The position numbers and the translations under genes were made by a program. A stretch of 64,000 nt of DNA from Novosphingobium sp. PhB57 (GTDB taxonomy: Bacteria > Pseudomonadota > Alphaproteobacteria > Sphingomonadales > Sphingomonadaceae): NCBI RefSeq assembly GCF_004342985.1, contig NZ_SMBO01000005.1, positions 124,001-188,000 on the forward strand. Reading direction: 5' to 3'. Each line of letters begins with the position of its first letter. Position 1 is the first letter of the stretch. The notes below the pieces were generated by a model that saw only the letters and a list, made by a program, of their open reading frames with translations, was not told the DNA's origin and did no database searches. Below are positions 54,601 through 60,356 of the stretch, piece by piece.

Positions 54601-56520
54601 GGTGGGAATCGCCGGCGGGATCGTATCCACCGTGAATGCGAAAGCCGCCGACGGTGCACTTTCGTTGCCGCTGGCATCGGTCGCCGTGAAGGCGAAGCTG
54701 TGCGCGCCCTCCCCCAGGGCGAGCAGTGGCGTGAAGGTCCAGTCTCCGCTACCATTGGCCACGGCCGTGCCGATCGCTGCGCCATTGTCATAGACAGTGA
54801 TCGTCGCGCCCGGTTCGACGCCGGAGCCGGAGAAGGTCGGCGTGGGATCGTCCGTCACGCCGCCGCTGACAAAGGCGCCTTGAATCGCGCCGACATCGTC
54901 GCTGGGGGCGTCATTCCCGGGCACGGCGGGGGGCGTGCTGTCGACGCTCCGGTCCACCGTCGCGGCCGCGGCGGGTGAGGCATTTCCGGCGGCATCCACC
55001 GCCACGACGGTCACTACGGTGCCATCCGCCAGCGCCGGATCCAACGTGATGCTCCAGGCGCCTTGCGCATCAGCCGCCGTGCTGACGTCCGGCTGGCCAT
55101 CGCCGTCGAGATCGATTTCCACGGTCGCGCCCGGTTCCGCCGTTCCCGAAAGGGTCACGCCGTCCGTGGCACCGACCAGGGGTGTGGCCGGCGCGAGGGT
55201 GTCCACGGTAAAGCCGAAGGCTGCCGATGCGCCGCTGACATTGCCCGCCGCGTCGCTTGCCGTGACGGTGATGGCATGAGCGCCATCGGAAAGGGCCGCT
55301 GCGGACGTAAAGCTCCAGTTTCCAGCGGCATCCGCCTTCGTGGTGCCCAGCAGAACCCCCTGGTCGTAGACCGACACCGTCGCGCCCGCCTCCGCAGTGC
55401 CGTGGATCGTCGGCCGGGCGTCATCGGTCACTCCGCCCGCGGCGACGGCGCCCGAGACGGTCCCGACATCGTCGTCGAGCGCGCCGATGGCCGGCACCGG
55501 CGGCGCAGAAAGATCGATGGTCAGCGTTGCGGCGGGGCTGGCATTGCCCACCGCGTCCGTCGCGACAACCGTGACAGTAGTGCCATCGGCAAGCGGTGAG
55601 GCCGGCGTGTAGCGCCAGCGTCCCTGGGCATCGGCGGTCACCGTGGCATCGGCCTTGCCATCGCCATTGAGGTCTATCGAAAGGGTCGATCCGGCTTCGG
55701 CGCTGCCGGTCAGCACCGTGCCGTCGCTGGGATCGATGGAGGGTCTGGCCGGGGCGGCGGCGTCGACCACGATCCGGGTCGCAGTCGAGGCATTCCCGGC
55801 CGCGTCTACCGCCGTTACGCTGACCGCCGCGCCATTTGCGAGCGGCGTTCCCGGCACATAGCTCCACTTGCCGTCCGTCCCGGCGGTTACGGTGGCATCG
55901 GTCGTGCCGTCCCCATTGAGATCGATGCGGACGGTCGCACCCGGCTCGGCCGTGCCGGAGAGGGCCTTGCCATTGCTGGGCGCCACGGTCGGCGCGGCCG
56001 GCGCCGTGGTGTCCACAGGCGAAGCACTGCGGTGATGATGCCCGCCCGTCGCGGCCGCGACGGCGCCGCCGACGCCCAGAACGCCAAGGCCGATCAGCGC
56101 GGCATTGCCGAGACCAAGCCCGCCGCCCCCTGCCGCAGCCGCAGCCCCTGCGCCGGCAGCCGCATCCAGCGGGGTCGTCTGGAAAGTAAGCGCTTCCGTC
56201 GATGTGTCGCCCGGCACGAAGCAGGCGCTTTCACTCAGGCCGACCAGCCACTGGCCGGTGCCGGCAGGGTCCACGAAAGTCAGCTGGTCCAGCGCTTCGG
56301 CCGGGCATCCGAAATAGCCCTCAAGCCGGATCGTCGAACCGTCTGCGAAATGGATGACCAGATCGTCGCCTTCACGCAGCATCGACGACACGGAAGATGG
56401 CGCCGCACCGACACGCACCTGAGACCCCGCATCCACCTGAACTTGCGTTATCCCGTCATGCGCGACGGTTGTCTTCACGGCCTTGGTCGCGCGATTGGTG
56501 ATGTCGACACGCTTGTCCAT
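45622..56520 (-). CDS. giant BapA-like RTX adhesin with about 32 Ig-like repeats (3,632 residues)
   Basis: Predicted cell-surface or secreted biofilm-type adhesin. Residues 1-120 form a BapA-type prefix domain (VVHFADGS-like segment, LVIHFADGSTIRLEGYF) and are followed by a Gly/Ala-rich hydrophobic stretch (about 120-160) ending GGHHHRSAS. Then come about 32 Ig-like repeats. About 21 are long (roughly 104 residues, DDVGxxQG...TDDxxPxLxGTAE...GxWSFTP...ATDAAGN). About 10 are short (83-87 residues) with a calcium-loop-like D-x-D/N-x-DG core. One is divergent. The C-terminal region has RTX nonapeptides (GSAGNDRLYGYGGNDTL and neighbours), as in type I secretion substrates. ATG 56520 has GGGAGACC upstream. 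No type I secretion genes are in the window. Confidence 0.9.
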   Translation of the reverse strand: MDKRVDITNRATKAVKTTVAHDGITQVQVDAGSQVRVGAAPSSVSSMLREGDDLVIHFADGSTIRLEGYFGCPAEALDQLTFVDPAGTGQWLVGLSESACFVPGDTSTEALTFQTTPLDAAAGAGAAAAAGGGGLGLGNAALIGLGVLGVGGAVAAATGGHHHRSASPVDTTAPAAPTVAPSNGKALSGTAEPGATVRIDLNGDGTTDATVTAGTDGKWSYVPGTPLANGAAVSVTAVDAAGNASTATRIVVDAAAPARPSIDPSDGTVLTGSAEAGSTLSIDLNGDGKADATVTADAQGRWRYTPASPLADGTTVTVVATDAVGNASPAATLTIDLSAPPVPAIGALDDDVGTVSGAVAAGGVTDDARPTIHGTAEAGATVSVYDQGVLLGTTKADAAGNWSFTSAAALSDGAHAITVTASDAAGNVSGASAAFGFTVDTLAPATPLVGATDGVTLSGTAEPGATVEIDLDGDGQPDVSTAADAQGAWSITLDPALADGTVVTVVAVDAAGNASPAAAATVDRSVDSTPPAVPGNDAPSDDVGAIQGAFVSGGVTDDPTPTFSGSGVEPGATITVYDNGAAIGTAVANGSGDWTFTPLLALGEGAHSFAFTATDASGNESAPSAAFAFTVDTIPPAIPTAAPSNGAGLLGTADPGTAVSIDIGGDGTVDAVVQADVDGNWAYVPGTLIPDGTPVSIVAGDPAGNASPAVILVVDASVPVAPTIDAAIDNLAGNTGLIASGGTSNDPTLTLAGSAPAGSTVSIRDGGVLLGTAIADGSGNWSFVTASLGEGAHRFSITSLDGAGNLGGPSSDYAVTLDLTAPAAPTLNPTDGVTVSGTAEAGAVVTVDTNGDGAADATTIAAGDGRWSVTFTPGLAEGTTITVAARDAAGNSSPPATETVDTTIDSTPPPVPAIGSATDSAGPDQGTLSSGDTSDDTTPLLAGTAEPGVLVSIYDSGVLLGTTHADSIGAWTFTPTLAEGAHSLTATTTDGLGNESMPSTAFVLTVDNTPPPAPVIEASNGAILRGTAEAGAMIGLDFDSDGTADQTVQADTDGRWSYTPATPLADGVVVHATATDAAGNTSAGASITVDRQPPAVPAFTAFTDDVGSSQGTLADGASTDDRQPAISGSADPGSTVSIYNGGTLLGTVQADVGGLWTFTPSIPLAQGSHAFTITATDAVGNSSASSASFALTIDTVAPAAPVITSVADDVGDSQGPVANGGSTDDAVPALTGTAEGGSFVSIYDNGVLLGTTSANGSGAWSFTPGSALDQGSHTFVVTARDAAGNLSPQSAAYAVTIDSGSPDAPEISGATDNIGTEQGFVASGSTTNDTQPSLIGTADPNAAVTILRGGVAVATVSADQLGIWRYTPSAPLSQGTYAYTARSSNAAGTASIVSAPYLITIDTAPPSAPVFQSAVDNVGSRQGLLLTGAITDDAVPVLSGTAEPFSTVTVFDNGNAIGTVAASITGAWSIFPSPALVQGTHVFTAIATDAAGNASGASSPFTLTVDTTPPAAPVIAPSTGATLTGTAEPDATVNLDLDGNGTVDVQVTANGSGVWTYSPLLPLPDGATVIGTATDAAGNTSASRSLVVDRTPPAAPVITSAVDDQGPQMGSVANGGTTDDTLPLITGTAEAGSTVTVFDNGVALGQALTSNTGTWTLALTTPLTPGSHVFGARATDATGNLSPASSAYTITVDTAIPAAPVIGSVTDAVGSAQGNVATGGRTDDSQPAIAGTSPANATVLVYADGVQVGTALANGSGIWSLIPSVPLGNATHVLTAVALNAAGNASPISNSYVVTVDTAAPAAPSIVSVTDNAPGVLGTVPAGGLTNDASPTIAGTAEPNATVTILANGVQIGTTLADGSGAWTFTPNLADGAQTIIVRSTDAVGNVGPDSSSFSFTIDATPPPAPVVAPSNGQASLTGTAEPNAIVSIDIGNDGSVEAQVQANGAGAWSYTLPTTLPNGTTVAVTAGDAAGNLSGKTVVTIDALPPGTPALAVITDNEDPIRGNVPVNGFTNDTSPEFTGTADSGSLVTILDNGTPIGTAVADASGAWTFTPSTVLAGANHAITLTATDAAGNVSAPSTSFAFTLDTNAPPAPLIQRVEDFTAPQTGTVADGGSTNDTQPLIEGTAEAEATITLYINGTIVATTSAAPNGAWSFSPSLPQGSYSFVVTATDAAGNVSPPSAAYDIEVDTTAPGVPALNATDGTTVSGTGDPGATIELDVDGDNAADATTTVDSFGQWSVTFAPGLNDGTTVTAVAVDPAGNRSGPASEVVNTSIDTTPPPIPATPLVADDVGTTQGPIGAGGTTDDNRPEIHGTAQANSLVTIFDNGVQLGTTTADGGGIWTFTPVVPLADGAHSITATASESGLQSLNSEPLAFGVDTIPPGAPTIDASNGSVLTGTAEAGATVRLDLDGDTVSDVSVLADGSGHWTYTPVTQLGGGVIVSATAVDPAGNSSLPTATTIDRTPPPTPAIASAADNAGVVMGPVASGGSTDDTTPTLSGTTEPGATVSVYDGGVLLGTTAAGPSGTWLFTPSAPLGQGSHNFTVTATDALGNVSGGSAPYVVTVVTNAPAPPVIANAVDDIGSIQGSVASGGSTDDARPTLSGSAAANAIVSIYEGATLLGTTVSDGGGQWIFTPPGALGTGQHGLTATATDAAGNQSGLSNIYTLTVDTAAPAVPVVTSVADDVGSVQGSLAPGATTDDARPTLTGTAENNAVISVYDGVVLIGTTTADGSGRWSLTPAAPLGTGPHSLTVTATDAVGNTSGATAAFALTVDTTPPAAPTISTASDDVGTRQGPIANGGATDDGTPALTGTAEANSTVSIYNNGALLGTVVASGSGAWSFTPPTGLPDGLHNFTATARDAAGNISPASAAYAVTVDTTPPGAPTISYAADDTGPITGNVVNGAPTDDTRPTLVGTAEANSTVSIYEGANLLGTAVADGSGAWSFTPSVALPQGEHSFTARATDAVGNQGPASATFLVWVDIVAPAAPTIATLFDDVGTVQGPVASGGVTDDTLPLLRGTAEVGSTVTISANGAALGTTTADAGGNWSFVPVAPLAQGTYTFTAIATDAAGNPGAASNSFVVTVDTAPPAVPVISSIVDDLAPNTGVVANGGSSNDSAPQLIGTGPANTTVIVYDNGVALGSTVTNGSGAWTYTPAGGLGDGVHTFTAVTVDAAGNASAASNAYAMTLDRTPPSATIAITTLVTDTGTTGDWSTYDHSPTVGGTLSTALAAGETVQVRLDGGDWVTAGTSGQSWYYGLGTVSTGSHALAVRVVDAAGNVGSSAAQTVNVTAVPELAPMVQATNGSLLGLVGLEALNLIDLGGQSLTAVDPNNNLKTVQVRYAPTLSLALGAYTLTASSALAAELGLQVQISNSSGILGILGPSSTLTITSLSGGAMDNMAVNELLNTVHFTQNLTLLGLDVLSATTISATDMAGLNASASTGTLLDVSLLNAGGSSTLFEGTSGANTLNGSAGNDRLYGYGGNDTLNGNDGNDLLRGGAGADSLNGGAGDDTLVYDAADTLIDGGAGTDTLLIASGTGAVLNLDAVSNIRNVERIDLGTGDAGRQITLTEAGVLRATDSHHQLTVTGDGSDRVTMSGAVFQGQTLINGEAYNHYTLGVTDIYVDHPVLVVV

Positions 56521-56990
56521 CAGAGGTCTCCCAACGGTATGGATGGCATCCTTCTTCAGGGCGCTTCACGTCACGGTTGAAAGTCTGCCTCGCGACTGGA
56601 GATTGCCCCTCGGATTTCGAAAGCTCGGCAAGTTGGCAGTCCGCGCTGCGGCCTGTCGGCCGTCTTTGAAGGACGTACGGAGGCCGCCGGTCGAACCGGG
56701 TAATCAGATGTGGAGTAGGGTCGTGCGGAGTAAGGAAGGCGATACGAACTCGATCGCCTTCTCGTTAATTTCCCGTCGCTTGCACGAACAGCCGTTTCCA
56801 TTCCGGAACGGATCAAAGCTCGGGCGACTTGCCGCCGGTCAAGGAACTGGAGGGTGAACGACTCTCGAAGAACCGGGCCTATGCCCGGCTTTCAGGCGTT
56901 GCAGAATTTGCGCCGATCAAGATGCTTTCGCCGCAACGGTGGGTACGGACCATCACAACGGGATGCTTTGCGAACGGGCGCTGCGCAGGA
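56521..56990. other. upstream region of the giant adhesin, no gene seen
   Basis: About 470 bp between the adhesin start and the terminator of the transporter gene. It must contain the adhesin promoter and long 5' leader. No credible coding frame, repeat or riboswitch is recognised; short frames lack ribosome binding sites and family features. Confidence 0.5.
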
Positions 56991-57023
56991 GGCAAAAAGA
57001 AAGCCGGCCACAAGGGCCGGCTT
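56991..57023 (-). terminator. Rho-independent terminator of the GPH transporter gene
   Basis: AAGCCGGCC at 57001-57009 pairs with GGCCGGCTT at 57015-57023 around ACAAG. Read on the minus strand the hairpin is followed by TCTTTTTGCC, a good T-tract, about 110 bp after the transporter stop codon. Confidence 0.85.
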
Positions 57024-57130
57024 GGAAAGTCTTTGGGAGAGGATGCCTGAAAGGCCCGCTCTCTTTGGCCTCGAGACGGCGCGGCCACAATTGCAAATCA
57101 TGCAACCATGGTTGCGTTCCGGAGCGAACC

Positions 57131-58540
57131 TCAGGACAAGGCCGAGGTTCCCAGCCCGGCCGGCGGGGATGGACGCCCACTTGGACGGTTCAGGACCAGC
57201 AATCCGCAAAGGCCCGAAAGAACCGAGGGCAGGACGTAGGCCATGCGAATCGCGAGGCTGGCCGCTGCTCCAGCCGGGCCTCCGGCGTGAAACCCCGAAG
57301 CGGCGATCAACCAGAGGCCGAGCCCCGCGCCAAGGCCGAGCGCCAACTTCAGTGTGACGCTGGACAGGGCATAGTAACTTCCCGACATGCGCGCGCCGCT
57401 ACCCGCGCCCTTCTCGGCGACATCGGCCACCATGGCGCGCAGCAACATATAGTCGATGCCCCAGGCCAGCCCGCGCAGTACCAGGAACAGTCCGAAGAGG
57501 GTCGCGCTTCCGGCCGGCACCAGCAGCGCCAACGGCATCGTCAGGGCCTGCCAGGCGAAGCCGATCGTCAGCACGCGGCGTCGTCCGAGCCGGTCGGCCA
57601 TCGTCGCCCAGAACGGCAGGGTGAACAGCGCCATGACCGGCTGGATCAGCATGAGCATGGCGCCCTGCCCCTTCAGCCCCAGCACGGGTTCGGCCAGGAA
57701 CAGGAACGTACTGGCGGTGGAGGCATCGGCAATGCCGCAAAGCAGGTAAAGGAGGAGAATCCGCCGCAAGGCCGGGTCGCGCGTCATTCCGGCAAGCAGG
57801 CGCTGCAGCGACGCGCGGGACATGACGGCGCCGGCTGCCCCCGGCACGGCCGCCGGCTCCCGGAAAACTGCCAGGACGGTCAGCACCGTGATCGGCGCGG
57901 CGGCGGCGATGACAAGCCCCAGGGTGGCCGCCAGCGAACGGATGCCGAAGCCGAATTGCCGCTCCAGCAGGCCGATGAGTGCCAGCATGCCGATCGATCC
58001 CAGCACGCCGAACCAGACTTTCGCCCCCATGATGCGGGTGCGCTCGGCCTCGTCGTCCGAGAGTTCGAGGCCCCAGCCGCCATGCGGGGTGACGATGAAT
58101 GAATAGCCCATGTGGAGCAGCAGGCTCGCGCCGATGACGCGGACGATCCCGGCGCCCGATGGTGCGAAAAACAGCAGAATCGCGCCGATGGGAACGAGCA
58201 GCGCGCCGGCCGCCATCCATGGCGCTCGGCGCCCGAATCGCGTCTTCACATGGTCGCTGAGCCAGCCCAGCACGACGTCGGCAAAGGCGTCCATGATGCG
58301 GACCCCCAACATCAGGGCGCCCGCGGCGGCCAGAGTCACGCCCACCGACTGCGTCAGGAAAGCCGGCAGATAGGCACGCCAGGCCAGTTCGACGGCCTGG
58401 AACAGCAGCACGGGCAGCGAAAACACGGCCAGCCCGGCCAGACCCAGGCCTCGGCCCGGACCGGCGATTCCGGACTTGCGCCACACGCGCGAGGAAATGC
58501 CAGGGTTCACGCGCGAGCGACTAAAGCGGCTCGATGACAT
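57131..58540 (-). CDS. GPH-family (glycoside-pentoside-hexuronide) MFS sugar transporter
   Basis: Membrane protein of 469 residues with about twelve hydrophobic helices. The loop between helices 2 and 3 reads LSDHVKTRFGRRAPWM, a signature of the GPH cation symporters; ATMADRLGRRRVL is its counterpart in the second half. The first helix retains an acidic residue (FQAVELAWRAYLPAFLTQ). It probably imports mono- or disaccharides or uronides across the inner membrane. It is divergent from a GH43 gene 148 bp away, so the two form a small sugar locus. A clear terminator lies downstream. Confidence 0.86.
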   Translation of the reverse strand: MSSSRFSRSRVNPGISSRVWRKSGIAGPGRGLGLAGLAVFSLPVLLFQAVELAWRAYLPAFLTQSVGVTLAAAGALMLGVRIMDAFADVVLGWLSDHVKTRFGRRAPWMAAGALLVPIGAILLFFAPSGAGIVRVIGASLLLHMGYSFIVTPHGGWGLELSDDEAERTRIMGAKVWFGVLGSIGMLALIGLLERQFGFGIRSLAATLGLVIAAAAPITVLTVLAVFREPAAVPGAAGAVMSRASLQRLLAGMTRDPALRRILLLYLLCGIADASTASTFLFLAEPVLGLKGQGAMLMLIQPVMALFTLPFWATMADRLGRRRVLTIGFAWQALTMPLALLVPAGSATLFGLFLVLRGLAWGIDYMLLRAMVADVAEKGAGSGARMSGSYYALSSVTLKLALGLGAGLGLWLIAASGFHAGGPAGAAASLAIRMAYVLPSVLSGLCGLLVLNRPSGRPSPPAGLGTSALS

Positions 58541-58688
58541 TCGCGTGACCGCGAGCGCGCAGAGCCCGTCCGGCGACGTGCTGGTTCAGAGAAAAATCCC
58601 ATTTAGAGGAATTGCATTTCATTTTCCGTGCCGCAAAGCTAGTCTTCGTTCGGCGTGAAAGCACGCTCGACCGGGACGGGAGAAGGTT

Positions 58689-59822
58689 TTGCCGCAGATT
58701 CATCGCAGGATACGCTTCCCCCTATTCCTTGCGGGTCTGGCGCTGGCGCTGATCTCGGCTGTCGCGGTGGTCTCGAACACGTCCGCCAAATCTGGCACGG
58801 CCGCGCCCCAATCCCCCGCCCAGGCGTCGCTGCGCCTGCCGGACATGCCGCTGCACGATCCCTGGATCGTCGCGGACGCGAAAAGCAGGACGTACTACCT
58901 CTTCACCAGCAACGACGCCGCGATGACAGGCGACGGGCGGCTCGGCATCATGGTCTACACCAGCCGCGACCTGAAGCGCTGGACCCGGCCGCGTATCGTC
59001 TTCTCCGTTCCGAAAGAGATCTGGGCCGATGGCGGTGCCTGGGCACCCGAGGTTCACCGCTGGAAAGGGCGGTGGTACCTGTTCACCACGCTTCACAACG
59101 AAGCGCTCCCCCTGCCCGGGGCCGCCAAGCCGAAGGCGCCGCGCCCGACCTATCGCCGCGGAACGGTGCTGGCCGTGGCCGACCGTCCAGAGGGTCCCTA
59201 TCGCCTTGTCCGCAAGGGGGAACCCATCGTTCCGGCTTCCGAGATGACCCTCGACGGAACGCTGCATGTCGATGCGAAGGGCCGGCCCTGGCTGGTCTAT
59301 GCGCACGAATGGCTGCAGATGGGCGACGGCACGATGGAAGCCATGCCGCTCTCCGACGATCTGGCCCCGGCTGGCCCGGCCAAGAGGCTCTTTCATGCCA
59401 GCGAGGGGCCCTGGGTGCGGGGACAGAAGCAACCTGCGGGCGATACCGTGTTCGTCACCGATGGTCCGCAGCTTTACCGTACGCGGACAGGGCGGCTGCT
59501 CATGCTCTGGTCCAGCTACGGTGAAAAGGGCTATGTGGAAGGGCTTGCCCGTTCGCGGACCGGCCTGCTCGAAGGGCCATGGGAACAGCTCGGCACGCTG
59601 GTCGAGCGAGACAGCGGCCACGGCATGCTTTTCCGGGCCTTCGACGGGCGATCGATGATGGTCGTCCACCGCCCGTTCCACAATGCGCGAGGCAAGCTTT
59701 ACGAAATGCGCGATGACGGCGAACGGCTGACAGTGGTTCGCGAGGCCACCGAACTCGATGGCGAGACGTGCCCTACCCATACGTCGGCAAGCGACAGCCC
59801 CGCCGGCACGGCACCGTGCTGA
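58689..59822 (+). CDS. secreted glycoside hydrolase family 43-like protein
   Basis: Protein of 377 residues with an N-terminal signal or anchor (RIRFPLFLAGLALALISAV, residues 7-25). The propeller opens with MPLHDPWIVAD, where Asp57 is the likely general base, and YYLFTSNDA, GGAWAPEVHRWKGRWYLF and LDGTLHVDAKGRPWLVYAHEW follow, each a GH43-type blade motif. FLEGPWEQ-like LLEGPWEQLGTL near the end fits too. The start is TTG at 58689, supported by GGGAGAAGG about 4 nt upstream. It may release arabinose or xylose for the divergent GPH transporter. Confidence 0.85.
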   Translation: MPQIHRRIRFPLFLAGLALALISAVAVVSNTSAKSGTAAPQSPAQASLRLPDMPLHDPWIVADAKSRTYYLFTSNDAAMTGDGRLGIMVYTSRDLKRWTRPRIVFSVPKEIWADGGAWAPEVHRWKGRWYLFTTLHNEALPLPGAAKPKAPRPTYRRGTVLAVADRPEGPYRLVRKGEPIVPASEMTLDGTLHVDAKGRPWLVYAHEWLQMGDGTMEAMPLSDDLAPAGPAKRLFHASEGPWVRGQKQPAGDTVFVTDGPQLYRTRTGRLLMLWSSYGEKGYVEGLARSRTGLLEGPWEQLGTLVERDSGHGMLFRAFDGRSMMVVHRPFHNARGKLYEMRDDGERLTVVREATELDGETCPTHTSASDSPAGTAPC

Positions 59823-59844
59823 ACAGATCGGTGCCGAGGCGGCC

Positions 59845-60282
59845 TTAGCCCTCCAGCTTCTCCAGCAAGTCCACCAGCAATGGCCGCAGACGGCGGATTT
59901 CCTCGCGATGGGTCGCGCTGAGGGTCTCCAGCTTGCCATGCGCCAGCGGTGTCAGTTCCAGCAGGGCCTGCCGCTTGTCGCTGGGCGAAGGTCGCCGCAC
60001 GACGAGATCGAGCGTGACCAGGCGGTCGACCAGCCCCGTCGCACTGTGGGGCTTCAGGATCAGGCGCTCCGCCACATGTCCCACCGTCGCCGTACCCGGC
60101 GCAGCGGCGCGGATGACCAGCAAGGCCTGGTGCTGCTGCGGCGTCAGGCCGCATTCCGCCGCGCGCGTTTCGCTGAAGGCCTGGAACTCGCGAAGAGAGA
60201 AGCGGAAGGCCGCCAGCGCCGCATAGTCGGCATCGGTCAGCTTGGCGGGCTCGGAAGCGGCAGGATCGCGAGGTGAAGGCAT
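59845..60282 (-). CDS. MarR-family transcriptional regulator
   Basis: Winged-HTH regulator of 145 residues. The DNA-binding part is at about residues 62-100 (TVGHVAERLILKPHSATGLVDRLV, quoted in part as HSATGLVDRL) with the wing VRRPSPSDKRQALLEL. Helices at both ends form the dimer interface. The gene is divergent from the CLC channel gene, and a perfect 17-bp palindrome lies between them, so it is probably an autoregulated repressor that also controls the channel. The ligand is unknown. Confidence 0.88.
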   Translation of the reverse strand: MPSPRDPAASEPAKLTDADYAALAAFRFSLREFQAFSETRAAECGLTPQQHQALLVIRAAAPGTATVGHVAERLILKPHSATGLVDRLVTLDLVVRRPSPSDKRQALLELTPLAHGKLETLSATHREEIRRLRPLLVDLLEKLEG

Positions 60283-60325
60283 CCTTCAAGTCCGCGCCAT
60301 GGGGGCCTCCTGTCAATCTTGATAA

Positions 60326-60342
60326 ATATCGTACTACGATAT
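60326..60342. promoter_or_regulatory. perfect palindrome, candidate MarR operator between marR and clc
   Basis: ATATCGTA-C-TACGATAT: 8-bp arms without mismatch around one base. It lies 44 bp upstream of the MarR start and 15 bp upstream of the CLC start, in AT-rich DNA that must contain both promoters. Size and symmetry are typical of MarR dimer sites; binding is inferred. Confidence 0.75.
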
Positions 60343-60356
60343 ATGTGCACCGCACC

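Noticed and set aside
47000..56000. Regularly spaced repeats resembling a CRISPR array
   Set aside because: The period is about 310 bp or 255 bp and corresponds to in-frame Ig-like protein repeats, far too long for CRISPR units, with no cas genes.
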